From the NCBI GenBank assembly GCA_030015575.1, contig CM057349.1:256799077-256863076 (forward strand): a stretch of DNA of 64,000 nucleotides, written 5' to 3'. This DNA comes from Agapanthus africanus (lineage: Eukaryota; Streptophyta; Magnoliopsida; Asparagales; Amaryllidaceae). Position 1 is the first letter of the stretch, and every line of letters starts with the position of its first letter. This document shows, piece after piece, positions 1 through 11,175 of this stretch. A program made the position numbers and the translations under genes. Below the pieces are notes generated by a model. That model searched no databases. It saw only the letters and a program-made list of their open reading frames with translations, and was not told the DNA's origin.

Positions 1-1737
1 ACCATTCCTCGATCACTCCCCTCTATCCTTTCCATCGTTCCGACCTTGCAAGACACCGTATCATTTTCTTTTACTATGTCTGGTTTACCAAGTTCGGTGT
101 ACCTATGTTTTCTCATGAATCCTGAGGGATTTGACCCCATTTCTTGATGGGTTAATAGATTAGTACAATCACTTGTTACACATCGGTCATCACAAATTGT
201 GCTAATCTATTCACTCCATTTTCGCCCTCAAGTTCATACTCTGTTTCTTTTTCCCTACCGCCATTCTTCTCCACATATACCGAGACCGTATACCACTTCT
301 ACCCCCATACGGTCTCGCGTATTCTCCATTTCTTACCTCTCCGCATTCTTTCACCAGCCCGGGCCTTATCCCGATAAAATTTTTGAATGGTTGGTGCTCA
401 CTTTTGGCCTGTGTAAGGCCTTGTATAAATTGATACTGTCCTTCTCCCCTAATCCTGAACTTCACAGCTTAAACAGTGGAAGCACTATTTTACTTAAGTT
501 TGGGGGGACCATTTTGTGTATATATTTTTGTTTTGCTTTCTGTTTTGTATAAAATTTTCTTTTGGGGAGCGCCGACAATTTTGACCCTCTTGGTATAGCC
601 TGACAGTGAGGGCACTGTCAAGTTTAAGTTTGGGGGTGTGCTCGGTAAGCTTTCTACCTTCACATTCATTTGTATATTCTGCATTTGCATTCTTATTTTA
701 AAACCCATAAAAATCGAAATTTTTTCCAAAAAATATAAAAACTTTGTCGTCAAGTTAGCTAATAGGGTAACTGAGATTTTCATTCCGAAAGTTTAGTTGA
801 TACGTTAGAAATAACTAAATCCTAGGCTTAGAAATTGAAAACCCTAAAAATAACCCTCCTTCTGTTTAACTTTGGTAATTATACGTCCTTACAGTTTTTT
901 TTTAGAAGTAGGTAATCTTGAGTTCAGTTCTTGAGTTAAGTCAAGATGAAGGGAAAGTATTGAAGCTTTATTGAAGGATAAGTCTAAAAATAGTTTCTAT
1001 TCTTGAGTCCAAATTTATAAATTATATACCCTACAAACTGCACATACACGCACCTTGAAACTTGGGGTAGTAGAGGATACCTAGAAATACTCTTACCTGA
1101 AAGCCTAGTATGAAAGAAAAAACGGTATTTAAAGCTAAACACCAAAAGAGCATATTGAAAAATATATCCGGTCTTGAAAAAGAAAAGTAAAGAAAAAGAA
1201 AAATAAATAAAGTCAAGTCCTGAAAACTGCTATTTACGCTTTAAGCTCGCACAAATAGTAATCGGCCGTTAGAGCTTTAAGAAGCATTAAAAGTCGCATG
1301 AAAGGTGTGTGAGCAACACCGTCCATCATTTAATGAAAAGAAGTAGTATTAGGTATTAGGGCAAGGGTACTATAGCTTGAATTGAATTCTTAAGTGTAGG
1401 GGTGAAAAATTTACACACACGTAGGGGTATACAATCGATATTTGGAGGAAAGATAGAAATGAAGAATAAGACTTATGTTTTCCGTAAAACTGATAAAAAT
1501 CCCTGATTGGAGACCACACTTTAGAAGGAATACTCAGGAGATACCGAGATCTTTCTAAACTGTAAAATGTATAAGATCTGAGGTTAAATAGATAGGAGGT
1601 GTGAAACATAAGGGTTGGATATTTCTAACTTAGGATGATAGAATTTCTTACCTAGATACTAAACTGTAGGAGTAGAATCGTTATTAACTTATGAAACTAG
1701 CTTGACGGGATTTTGTGGATGTAATCCGCTGAAAACC
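1..1737 (+). other. Non-coding 3' region of element E
   Basis: This stretch has no recognisable gene. Open frames here, such as one of 117 codons at 199-552, have no familiar motif. From about 470 onward it follows the order seen in H downstream of pol: a hairpin, a G-rich purine tract, an AT-rich spacer, a second hairpin and a second purine tract. The remainder is AT-rich and unremarkable. The first 450 bases could be a decayed tail of pol or an env-like region, but I cannot support either. Confidence 0.6.
471..636 (+). other. Two hairpin plus polypurine-like units in E
   Basis: The first unit is a weak CAGTG..CACT hairpin near 472-489 followed by a tract ending TTTGGGGGG at 491-508. The second is a clean GACAGTG-AGGG-CACTGTC hairpin at 602-619 followed by AAGTTTGGGGG at 626-636. 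The same two units occur in element H at 43862-43896 and 43701-43737 on the other strand. The true PPT next to the 3' LTR has the same core (AAGTTTGGGGGT), so these look like extra polypurine tracts. Function is inferred. Confidence 0.6.
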
Positions 1738-3164
1738 TGATTAGTCCAAAAATAATATGTTTACCGTAATCAGAAACGGCGTCGCTTTGCAGCTAGCCGG
1801 TGAGTACGGGTCGATCCACAGAGATGGGTAATTTCCTGATTTGTGTTTTTTTTACGAGTTGATTCCGATGGTGGGTTAGTTTGATTGATTTAAAAACTAA
1901 CTTATACGATATTAAAGAACTTGTTAGGATTAGGTCTAAGGTAGGGTTGATGAGATTAATATTGTCACCTCTTTCAATGCCGTTTGATTAAAGCTTTTTA
2001 GAAATCATAACAATTATTAGTAAAGGGGATTAGGATGATTGGGAAGAAACGAAGTTTCTTCCTCTAGATCCTTGTCCGTCCTTTTCTATTAATTGCTACA
2101 ACCTTCATGGACGTCATGTATGTCCGGCCCTTTATACTACGGTTCATCGTTACCTCGTAGGTAGGGTGCCGTAGGGAGCGGATCATGCATGCGTGCATGA
2201 AGTTCTACTTATGAAAATGTTTGGGCATTGAAGGAGGTGAGAGATATTCATCTCTCACTCCCTCCCTTGTTCCTAACCCTAACAAGCGAGGATTTTACTC
2301 GCTCATTAGGGGATCTTCCAAAAATGACATCTTTTTTATGTTTAATGTGTTTTGTTTAGATCTAAAATTATTACTTACTTACTGCAGATTAAAAGGAGCT
2401 ATACTAAGTTAACTAAGGCAAGTGATAAAATTACTCTACTGCAAGAATGATACTAGATAGCTAGGGTAAGAATTAAATTATAACTAAGGCAGGAATTAAA
2501 AGAAAAAACTTACAAAAATGATGCTCTAGATCTCCCAACAATTCTGAATTTAATTGATTGAAAAGAAGCATGAGTTTTACAGATCTGTAATTACAATTTA
2601 TAGGAAAACAGGGAAACTAGGGTTACAGACTCTCGCACATGTGCAATTACAGATTTGCCCACTGAAAATCCCAACACCTGCACTGACACACCGACAGCAG
2701 AAAATTCCACCGACACGGGCGCCATATGGCCGCGGAACCGCGGCAAAGGGGGGTTTGGGCCGCGGTTCCGCGGCCCTTTGGTGGGATCACTCCACCATCT
2801 TTTCTGGGCTTCATTTTGGTTGTGTGGGCTTGTTATTTATTCATCCCATTTCTCTGTTTGGTTTCTTACTCTTCTCCAAATCTTCAGTGAAGATTTGTAT
2901 TGGTCTTTTAACCGTTTCACCTTGACATGTTTAGACCTTACGTTGCTTTGCACTTATGTGAACTGTGATTAGTCTGGGCTTGACTAGGATCCGTCTACTT
3001 GTTGGTCAAAAATCCTTTTTCTGTATCAACTTTCATCTTTTTCACTGTATTCGCTCTAAGAGCCTGTATCCTGTAACATGCAACAAACGTGCGTCAAGAG
3101 TACCTGTTTACTTATAAAATGAATAAAAGTGGGGCGTATGAATTGCAATATTATGATATGAACA
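1738..3164 (-). mobile_element. Solo LTR S1 (Athila type) inserted in E
   Basis: A single LTR of 1427 bp, in reverse orientation to E, runs from TGATTAGTCC to GATATGAACA on the plus strand. It is flanked by a perfect 5-bp target repeat AAACC at 1733-1737 and 3165-3169. No internal region is present, which is what LTR-LTR recombination leaves. Order and landmarks match the LTRs of H: the GGTGAGTACGGGTCG-type segment near 1800, GTAGGGTGCCGTAGGGAGCG near 2160, a GC-rich hairpin at 2728-2775 and the terminal GATATGAACA. On the minus strand a CCTATAAAT box lies near 2594-2602. It is more diverged from H than the two H LTRs are from each other. Confidence 0.88.
2728..2775. repeat. Perfect 16-bp GC-rich inverted repeat in S1
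   Basis: The left arm GGCCGCGGAACCGCGG (2728-2743) is the exact reverse complement of the right arm (2760-2775), with a 16-nt G/T-rich spacer. Each arm is itself close to palindromic. Related hairpins occur in H LTRs, the H leader and the leaders of copia A, G and C (see findings). Confidence 0.9.
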
Positions 3165-3274
3165 AAACCCTCAGGAGACAACACTGTTCCTACTAGGGAC
3201 ACATAGAGGTTTAACGGCTTGTTGCACGAGCTCAGTGCAATCGCATTCCCTATGAAAGTGAGGCTAGGATTTTG

Positions 3275-3313
3275 TTTTGCTCGGGACGAGCAAAAGATAA
3301 GTTTGGGGGTATT
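3275..3313 (+). other. Polypurine tract of E with adjacent 9-bp hairpin
   Basis: A perfect stem TTTTGCTCG-GGA-CGAGCAAAA (3275-3295) is followed by AAGTTTGGGGGT (3299-3310) directly before the 3' LTR at 3314. In H the same arrangement lies at about 42258-42292 on the minus strand. A purine tract at this place primes plus-strand DNA synthesis in LTR retroelements. The role of the hairpin is not known to me. Confidence 0.75.
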
Positions 3314-3947
3314 TGTTTATCACAGAAAACTGCATTTCAATACCGCTCATTCTTTATCTATTTTGTTATTTATCGGTACTATTAAGCAGTGTCTGCTCAG
3401 TAATACAGATTACAGGTATCCGTGACAAAATACTGAAAATACACTTAAAATCACGGATATATCATTTGTGAGCCGACACTGCAACCGGAACTGCGAATAG
3501 ACCGATAGTCCAAGAGTTTCTTTTTGCAATATGCTTGTGTACACACTTTTTATCTAAATGGACCAACACAATACAAGTGTGTACACAAGACTTTTTGGAG
3601 CTTGGACCATGGATGGGGCAACCATGAATCATGGCACAAGTGGGCATGGTGTGATGTGCATTAATGGTGCATGAAATGCTACAAGATGTGTGTTGACATA
3701 AAGATCCAAGTTTCCCTCCAATCCCTGAGTGCACCTCAAATTCAAATAGACAAATCAAACTGTACCAAAGTGATACTGGGGACAACACATGACCACACAC
3801 CAAAAACAAGGCAGAGAGCTCGGAATTGGGCCGAGCACATCACCCCCTTGGCCGGGCAAACAGTGCACAGTAGGCCCCAGTTTTGTATAGTGCATCCCTT
3901 GTTGCCACATTAACTCATTTTTATTGTTTGTTTAATTTCCTTTTGAG

Positions 3948-3959
3948 CCTATAAATACA
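3948..3959 (+). promoter_or_regulatory. Putative TATA box of the E LTR
   Basis: The sequence CCTATAAATAC lies about 635 bp into the LTR. The same CCTATAAAT core sits in the H LTRs (41661-41671 and 52098-52108, minus strand) and in S1. Conservation across three otherwise diverged LTRs supports a core promoter. Transcription would start about 25-35 bp downstream. Confidence 0.65.
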
Positions 3960-4073
3960 GAATGAGGCAGCAAGGGAGAGGGGTCTAATTTTGTCATTCT
4001 TTTTTGCAACACTTCATTTTTGTTTCTCTTCATTCTTGTACATAGCTAATCCCACTTGAGCTCTCTACCTTAA

Positions 4074-4260
4074 CTTGATCTTGCAACCTCTTCATTGAGC
4101 TTACAAGTTTAAGCTTTGGTCATTGATCTCAAGGGGTTGTATCATTACTTAAGGAATCAATAAAGCTCTCTTTTGTGAGTTCATTTTCACATGTGTTCTT
4201 TGCCTCTTCTTGATCTTGCAATCTCTTCATTGAGCTTGCAAGTTTAAGATTTGGTTATTG
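4074..4260 (+). repeat. Direct repeat in the E LTR downstream of the TATA box
   Basis: Two copies of about 52 bp (4074-4125 and 4209-4260) share CTTGATCTTGCAA..CTCTTCATTGAGCTT and AAGTTTAAG, 135 bp apart. They lie in what should be the transcribed leader of the LTR. A pyrimidine-rich stretch follows at about 4290-4480. Confidence 0.75.
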
Positions 4261-5034
4261 AACCCATGGTTTGTTATGTGTTCTTTGCTTCTTAGTATAT
4301 TTATTTCTTGCTCTTTTTACTTTCTTGCACTTTTCTTTCCATGCTTTAATTACATGCTCTTTTAATTCTTGCTTTACTTACCTTGCAATTTATTACCATG
4401 CTCTTTACTTACTTGTAATGCTTTTTTCCTTTCTTTTCTTTTCTCTTCTCTTTTGCTCTCTTTGTTGTTGTTTTGTTTGGTTTGTGAATATGTGTTGTTA
4501 GGAAAAGAGAAAGATATTGTAAGTTAATGTTTCGTTTCCCATTTCCTTTTCCTATATTTTTCCATTTGAAACTCCACCCAAACCTTACGTAAGCGCTCCG
4601 TTAGGGACCCTACCCTACCAAGGTATTGGTGATTCCTAACCACAACCGGTTGCGTTCGGATTGGTCGGAGGAGAAAGCAAGAGAAAAGAACGGATGGACA
4701 AGGGTCAATAAGCCGGATTCCCCGAATACCATGCTTAAGCACCCTAATCCACGTTGTTGCCGATTGCTCTAGCTTCATTGGTTGAGTTCGGCTCAAAGGA
4801 CTTGAATAAGAATTTCCTTAACTTACACTATCCTATCTAATCCTAACAAACAGTTACTTTTCATATAACACATAGGATAGATACGAACAGTCCGCCACGC
4901 GTATTAACTCGTAAGAACAAGAACTTAAAATGTTCCATCTCCCTGTGGATCGACCCATGCTCACCGCGGCTAGCTGTAAAGCGACACCGTCCTGATCGCG
5001 GTTAACTTTAGAATTTTGAATACGCGACACGCCA

Positions 5035-6126
5035 AAAGCGTGAGATCAATGGATATGGGCCGATCCGGACTGACGGAGCCTGAGTTATGTGGATTTACGT
5101 GTCGATGTTGGACATGGGTTTTCATGATGTTTCGAGTGTCGACATTGGGCACTCAAGTTCCATGAGGTTTACGGATATGAGGGCCGATCAGAGTGACGAT
5201 GCCTGAGGTATTGGGATTTAGGGTGTCGTCGATGGACACCGGTTTTTCCATGATGATGATTCATTGATGATGTTATGTTTTATCCCACACTAACGATTTA
5301 TTTTGTATGCATTGTTTCATGTAGTTGTAGTACTCTGATGGTGTACCTTGATCATGATTGTTGCATATCCATATTGCCATACTTATTCTATCAGATTGCA
5401 TGTTTTAGATTATCGCTGTTCGTGCATACCTGCGATTATCTGTATGGTGTTATTTACTATTCATGAGTTGGCAACTCACCCCCGTTGTGCCACAGTGTTT
5501 TGCAGGCTTGACCCTCAGAGTAGTCGCGGCAGGGCTCCTTATTGTATCTATTTCTGCGGATACCGCTACGGTTGGTTATGAGGCCTTTTAGGTATAGGTG
5601 GGTTTGCGGTTATCCGAACACATCTATTGATTATCTCATTGTATCTAGTACTCTCCATCTAACACTTTCATGTATTGACTTAGATACGAGTTTGTGAGGA
5701 TCGATATTGTATATTATGTGACTCTGGGTGCTCGTGTGAGCCGGCCTTTCTTATGTTGCTTTATCTCTTTTATCTTGTTTTCATTTTTATTGTCTATTTC
5801 TTCGCTACGGCATTGTATATATGCTTGTGGTGATTGTTTTCCACCTTTGGGCATGATTTGCTCCCGTTTGGGAATGCTTTATTTATATCCTGTGTTTGTA
5901 CTTGCTCCGGGGCTAGTTTTACAAAGGAGGTGCTGCCAAAATTTTTAAGAAAATAAACTTAAGCTTTAAGATTTTTACTTGAGATTTCCAAATGTTTTAA
6001 CAATGTTTTATCACTTACTTTTTTTATGGTTTAGATTTATTGGTTTTCGGCATAGTTAAATTGCGTTACGCCTGTTGACGTCATGTGGTTTAAGTGCAGG
6101 TTACGTTTCTAAATTAGGTCGTGACA
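5035..6126 (+). repeat. 5' LTR of B, 3' portion
   Basis: The text matches about 21830-22937 closely, for example GGCCGATCCGGACTGACGG and ACAAAGGAGGTGC, and ends GTCGTGACA just before the primer site. The start of this LTR lies left of E, outside the window. It holds three GTGTC dyads between 5099 and 5239. Several short frames here are LTR text, not genes. Confidence 0.85.
5099..5239 (+). repeat. GTGTC-N7-GACAC dyads in the B 5' LTR
   Basis: Copies begin at 5099, 5136 and 5223. The first two are exactly 37 bp apart. The equivalent B 3' LTR copies are at 21904, 21941 (again 37 bp) and 22028. Each is a 5-bp inverted repeat around a 7-nt centre, with occasional mismatches. Confidence 0.75.
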
Positions 6127-6129
6127 AAG

Positions 6130-6142
6130 TTGGCATCAGAGC
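6130..6142 (+). other. Primer binding site of B
   Basis: TTGGCATCAGAGC lies 3 bp after the LTR end and closely matches the complement of the 3' end of initiator Met-tRNA (TGGTATCAGAGC), the usual primer of plant chromoviruses and copia elements. Confidence 0.85.
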
Positions 6143-6366
6143 GCTAGGTTTTAGCTTTCAAAGTGTAGGATGACCTTGGTATGATGGAGTATGTAGCTTA
6201 AGCAGAGTGACGTAGCGTGTGTATGTTCCGCGACATACTTACGACACGATACTCTGCCTAAGTGACCTTAGGACACATTGCTTGTAATTCCTTCCTTGAT
6301 TCCCATGTATCCTTATGATTTGATTTCTATGTTCTTATCAAATCCTGTTTTCATTTTCAACCATTA

Positions 6367-7028
6367 TGCAGCGAAGACTACGAGGGCGCAAAGAGCTACA
6401 GCTAGAGCCGAGGTCTGAGCAGGCTCGTCAGAGATGAGGACTGACCAGGGCGGTAGCCTACTCTACAGGAGCAGATTGATCCACCTTCGCCAGATCGTAT
6501 TACTAGGCTAGAGGCCGGTATGCAGGATTTGCGCCAGATGATGGGGTCGTTCGTTGAAGCCAGTCGAGCGCAGAGACAGGGGGTTGCCCTACCTATTACG
6601 GGGACCGTGATGGTGCTTACTATTCAGACAGTCGTACCTGCAGCTATGGAGGTTATCACCGTATCATTATCTGAGTTCATGAGGCTGAAGCCTCCGGTTT
6701 TCACCGGCACCGACGCAGCTGAGGATCCGCAGTCTTTTATCGATTGGATGGATAGGATCTGTCGTTCGCTGAGATGCTCCGATATGAGATGGGTAGAGTT
6801 CGCTAGTTTCCGTCTGGAGGGTCTTGCCCAGACTTGGTGCGAGTCTTTGGAGAGAGGCCGAGCTGCAGGTCTTCCTCCTATGATCTGGGCCAAGTTCGTG
6901 ATGGTTTTTCTAGCTCGTTTCCTTCCGCAGAGCGTCAGGGATGCTTAAGCTCGCAGTTTTGAGTCGTTATGCCAGACTCCAGGTATGACAGTGGCGGAGT
7001 ATGATGTTCAGTTTACCTAGCTATCTGT
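6367..7028 (+). pseudogene. B gag relic, portion upstream of copia A
   Basis: The frame at 6520-6948 reads RLKPPVFTGTDAAEDPQSF- and WMDRICRSLRCSDMRWVEF-type text, followed by a LARFLPQSVRDA motif. This is the retrotransposon gag domain of Tekay/Del elements; the same text is in D at about 56000-56500 on the other strand. Gag forms the capsid shell of the virus-like particle. The copia insertion A begins at 7029 within this gag. A broken fossil. Confidence 0.82.
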
Positions 7029-8288
7029 TGTTAGTGTATATGCCCTAGAGGCCATTACTGTATCATACTAGTTTGTATATTACTTAATGGAAGCTTGGGA
7101 TATTCACAGTTGTATAAACAATCTTGCTCAAAATAGTAGTATGCTACTTGGTTTGTTTCTACTTTAATGTGTACATGTGTTTATTTTATTATATCACCTA
7201 TATGCATTAGTGGAGCCCTTAGGATCTTTGCTTGATTACCAGCGTTGTGATGGCAGTCACACTCGTGGGGGCTGGGTAATCCATAAGCACATCCTTATAC
7301 AGGTCCCTAGTCGCAGGACTATCGAGACAGGGCATCGATACTACGGAGTAGACTAGCGTATGCGCTTCTCATCCCAGCAGGGGAGACGGTCTGTCCCACA
7401 GCCGTCAGTACGTCGTGCTTGAGATAGTATGCGGGTGCTCGTTAGGTTACGAGTACACTAGACATGACTCGTCGGGAACTGATTGGTTGGTATTATACCT
7501 ATCGTCAGTTATCAGTTCCCAGGTGACATGAGTACAGCTTAGTCCGTTGACTTGACACTGTCACTTCGCCTCGAGTGTGTTCCCACTGTACTTTGATTAC
7601 TACCCTACCAAGGCTCAAAGGAGTCGTGCAAACAGGTAGTAGTTGGGTGCAGTCCCGAAGCACTTAGAGGCAGTGACGGTTAGACAGGATTCGTCTCTCC
7701 CGGTATTGGGGGTTGACATCGTGCTGTGTCTAGGAGAGCCATTACACGAGTAGTCCCTGGCCAGGGCAAGCTAGATATACTGGTAGGCTTCCAGTGTTAT
7801 CTCAGGGTGTTATGGGCTTCACTCCGGCACGACTTGTACGGCTATTAGGGGACTGACATTTACTGCCCCCCTAGGCCCGCCATGCGATGTATCAGACGAA
7901 CAAACCAGACTGTACGGAGACTGTCACATTCAGGCTCAGTAGGAGTTCAGATGGGTTTCACCTCGTCAGTCTTCTTGTCGGCATCTACCTGGGGACCGTT
8001 ACGCACATTTAGTGCCGCTTGCTGTCTGTGGTTAAACCCACTGTCAGCGTAGTGTCGAGTCTTTAGAGTCCCACACAGAAAGCTATTCTCCTTTAGGCAA
8101 AAGAGTAGAGGTCGCATGGTTTTGCGACAGGGTTTAGTCACATCCGTACACTTGTGCACGTTTGGTGTCCGGACAGTTAACACTAGCAGGCTTTGGTTTA
8201 AGCCAGATTCTAGTGTACGTTTTGGGATTGGTTTTATCTCGTATGTATTCGTGTTCCTCGGAACACGGATGCGGGTGTGTATGCACAG

Positions 8289-8478
8289 TTGACGGAGAGA
8301 CAGAGGTAGATGATTCTCATTAGTGTTGTTGACTGTTGACTATTGACTTTTTGCTAAACCCTAATGAGAATATGATATATGATTAACAATAATATTAATT
8401 AAGTATTATAGTGACATGGTTGTTGAGGGGTTGACTTGTTGACTTTGTTGACCGGTTGACTAGGTTGGACTAGTTGAC
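8289..8478 (+). promoter_or_regulatory. W-box (TTGAC) array in the A 5' LTR
   Basis: Nine TTGAC cores lie in one orientation within 190 bp, at 8289, 8329, 8336, 8343, 8431, 8439, 8448, 8456 and 8474. TTGAC(C/T) is the established binding core of plant WRKY factors. The array is upstream of the candidate splice donor and so probably in U3. Regulation by WRKY factors is inferred. Confidence 0.6.
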
Positions 8479-8970
8479 CATCATCATGACAATAGTTATC
8501 ATTTCATGGCAAAGACTTTTGCTTGCTTGTTTATCTTGTGCAAAATGAGTGCATGAAATGATATGGCTTTTTTGACTTAAACCATCACATAATACTTGAT
8601 TGCTATGATTTGTTATGATGGCTTTGGATTATGAGAGCCAAGAGAGAAAAGTCTTACTCATTCTCTCATTTTCCTTTCTCTCCCTTGGCTTGAGCTCTCA
8701 TCCTCTTTCTCTTGCTCTCCCTCTCTCTAGTCTATGGTTCACTTGTCTCATGTGTTGAGAAGCAAGAACCATAGAGAAAAATCCCAACACACTCTCCTCT
8801 ACTCACCCTAGTTCACAAGGTTTAGCAAACCGAGTGAACTAGTTTCTTCAAAGTTCGAAGAAGAAGCCAAAGGTAGAAGCTTTCGGGTGGATCGATCTTC
8901 GGCGCAAGGAGACGACGGGGTGAAGCCGATCCGCACACCATCACGAGTTGAAGACGAAGGAGTTCAAGAA

Positions 8971-8983
8971 AGAAAGGTATAAC
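8971..8983 (+). other. Candidate 5' splice site in the A LTR
   Basis: AAAG/GTATAAC fits a plant donor, with the intron starting at 8977. C has GAG/GTATAAC at the matching place (24132) and the A 3' LTR keeps it near 17158. Paired with the acceptor at 11200 it would remove a 2224-base leader including the primer site. BARE-type copia elements are known to splice their leader. Confidence 0.5.
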
Positions 8984-9342
8984 CCCCTAACCGAGTAGTT
9001 AAGAACTCCTAGTTAGGTTGTTAGGTAGATAGTTTAACAAAGATCCGTTTGAGTCCATGTTACCGCCTCTAGAAAATTATTTTTCATCAAATTCCGCAAG
9101 CCCGTAAGTACCGGGAGAGGTAGCATGGACTTACAGTGGTATCAGAGCCTAGATAAACACTACCTAACATGTTAGCATAGTAACTAGAAATTCGATCGGA
9201 GAAAAAGTCGCGAAATACACCCCGAAATCAAACTTGCTGTCAATTTTTAAAGTGCTGTAAAAATAATAAATCATGCTTTAAAAATCGATTCAGGGTTTTT
9301 ATAGTCTACTGTAGAAAAACGGTCCAGAGAACCTATCAAACC

Positions 9343-9386
9343 GCCGCGGAAACGCGGCAATAGCTTGCTATTGCCGCGGTTCCGCG
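9343..9386. repeat. GC-rich hairpin in the A leader
   Basis: The arm CGCGGAAACGCGGCAATAGC (about 9345-9364) pairs with GCTATTGCCGCGGTTCCGCG (9367-9386) around a 2-nt loop, with a single mismatch in 20 bp. The CCGCGGTTCCGCG core is shared with the hairpins of S1, H and G. Confidence 0.88.
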
Positions 9387-10515
9387 TCCGATTTAACTCG
9401 GCTGTGGATCGTTTTGTCTGCAGAATACTTAGTGGGGTATTTTGGGATTTTTGGTATATGTTTTTTCAACCCAGATTTTCCAGAAAGAAAATTTTGTTTT
9501 TCGGGCTTTAAAAACCGTATTTTGATCGAGTTTCTAAAGACTTAAGCTGACGGGTATTTATCTGTGATGTGATATTTGTATTGAACGTCTGCTAATCGCT
9601 ATATGTCGATTAGTGGGGGTTGTACAAATCTGTGATCTGTAATGTTGCTGGTATGTATATATGAATTCATTGGATTGTCGCGGGTGAATAGCCGGGGGGT
9701 TGTGAGACGAGTGTTTTCTTTTCTTTCAATTCATGTAAATTTGTAAATTGATGTAATAATTATTTGTATGACCGCACAACCGGGTCGGGGTTGTAGCCGT
9801 CATTGTATAATTTCTTTTTACTGTTTTTGCTCCTAGGATAGACCCATGGAGGGGGTGCACAAACTACCGGGTATCTCGAAGTGCCGAGTGGCCTACTCAC
9901 GGTGTTGAGGGAGGTTGCTCCGCTTCGAGTACTTGGCGGGTAGTTTTCCGCACCCGTAGGGGTCTTGGGTGGGGTATTGGCTATTCACCGCGACCGTGTA
10001 ATCTGCTTTTCGTTACAGGCTCGTACGAATTGCGGATTCCTAGTATATCCAATGTGTTCATCTGTGATCTGAAATGGCTATCATTGCAATATATATCTAT
10101 ATATGATATTATTTAGGCGTTGCTTATGTTTTACAGCCGCGCTAGCCCAGCCCTTGCTCTGTCGTTAGTTAAGTAACCTAACGGGTAATGACGGGGCCCC
10201 GTGGCGAATGCGAATGGCATAAGCGTACGTCATATTTTGGTTGTTTTCTGCAATGGTAGGATTAAATGATGGGACGCATTAAAAGAACTAATGCAAGAAA
10301 ATAAACCAAGTAAAAGTCGTTGGAACACTTTCGAAAAACCACTCGGTTCTTTTCAAAACCAACTTTTAAATGCGGAGCTTGAGCCACTCATTTTAAAAGC
10401 TATCTCGTTCCATCGATTATATCAAGTTCACTACGTTCACGATTTAGCCAAAACCATTCGTAGCCCTCCATCATTTCAGTTAAATATTCGGTAGTATTCA
10501 AGCTGTGTATTTTGA

Positions 10516-10708
10516 CCTCACGCCAAGGCATAGTGATTGGTAGTTTCCGGATATTTATCTGTTGCATAGATAGAATGCGTTGGTTTGGGACAGCCGTACT
10601 GCCATTTTGGCCTACGTCAAGGGTAGGTATGGGTGGGTTCAAATCAACCTGGATAATGATGGGTAGAACTTGACATGTGACTTATGACATTTTGACCTCA
10701 CGCCAAGG
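10516..10708 (+). repeat. Triad of CCT-N4-AAGG motifs in the A leader
   Basis: Motifs at 10516-10528, 10611-10622 and 10696-10708 are spaced 95 and 85 bp. C, G and K have the same triad with nearly the same spacing (92/85, 93/84, 93/85). Between the second and third lies a conserved GGGTGGGTTCAAAT segment. Confidence 0.75.
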
Positions 10709-11175
10709 TCATAAGAGCATGGGGCAAAAATCCACATCGGGAGTTTCATAAGTACTGAAACTTGCTAGAGTTGCATACCATTTGGAGTGTGATGATTCTG
10801 GTAGGATTCCTTCAGTTTCTTCACGCGATGATATTTGGATCCCGATCCTACTGTGAGTATATGCTACTCCTCAGAAAATTTCTCACTTAACGATCAATGC
10901 AATAAACCAAGTAGGTGTCTAGAAAAGTGTTAGCGGGGCTACGTCCCCAGAGAAAAGAGGTTATTTAATTAAGGAACTTCGCGAAAGCGTTGGAAAACCT
11001 CCCTCGAAGTACCAACACTGGCCTGGCTGAACGGTTAAGCAAGTATTGTACGGTGAGATTGATTCTGACTAATTCTTCCTTTTTGGTTTGAGGAGGAATT
11101 CGAGATACAGTGGGAGCCATCCTGTTTAGACAAACTAAAAACCACTCTAAACTTGCAAGAGCATCATGCTCAGTG

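Larger units (their letters stand above)
1..5034 (+). mobile_element. Element E: 3' part of an Athila-type Ty3/gypsy LTR retrotransposon
   Basis: The window opens inside this element. Visible parts are a 3' non-coding region, a polypurine tract at about 3298-3311 and a 3' LTR at 3314-5034. The assignment rests on close collinearity with the 3' region of element H, read on the opposite strand: the same hairpin plus G-rich tract pairs, the same PPT hairpin and the same LTR start. Solo LTR S1 is inserted at 1738-3164. Text beginning at about 5035 matches the LTR of gypsy element B, so E sits inside B's 5' LTR. The left end, gag and pol lie outside the window. Lineage is inferred from H, whose pol is clearly Athila-like. 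A fossil; no coding part is recognisable here. Confidence 0.82.
3314..5034 (+). repeat. 3' LTR of element E
   Basis: This LTR of about 1721 bp starts TGTTTATCAC directly after the PPT and ends near ACACGCCA. Its start aligns with the H LTR start (TGTTCATATCAG on the minus strand) and its end with the H segment around GGCTAGCT..CGCGGTTAACTTTAGAATTTTGAA. A TATA box lies at 3950-3957. Downstream are a direct repeat (4074-4260) and a pyrimidine-rich stretch (about 4290-4480). The right boundary is placed where B-like LTR text starts and may be off by a few bases. Confidence 0.78.
7029..9135 (+). repeat. 5' LTR of A
   Basis: This 2107-bp LTR starts TGTTAGTG and ends GGACTTACA. It contains a W-box array (8289-8478), a GTCGC..GCGAC hairpin near 8113 and a candidate splice donor at 8977. 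No coding sequence; a 78-codon frame on the minus strand near 7947-8183 is not a gene. Confidence 0.92.

Noticed and set aside
199-552. 117-codon frame as an env-like or host gene
   Set aside because: No familiar motif and no signal or membrane pattern worth trusting. It overlaps the hairpin-PPT units of E, so I treat it as chance.
2728-2775. Rho-independent terminators for the GC-rich hairpins
   Set aside because: No T run follows and the setting is a eukaryotic retroelement.
3462-3913. Overlapping frames in the E LTR (115 and 80 codons)
   Set aside because: They lie upstream of and within LTR promoter sequence and lack any recognisable domain.
8353-8366. Telomere-like CTAAACCCTAA unit in the A LTR
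   Set aside because: A single unit, also in the partner LTR. No array, so not telomeric.
10291-10494. 67-codon frame in the A leader as a small extra protein
   Set aside because: The matching stretch in C is not kept open and it lies within the proposed intron. Likely chance.
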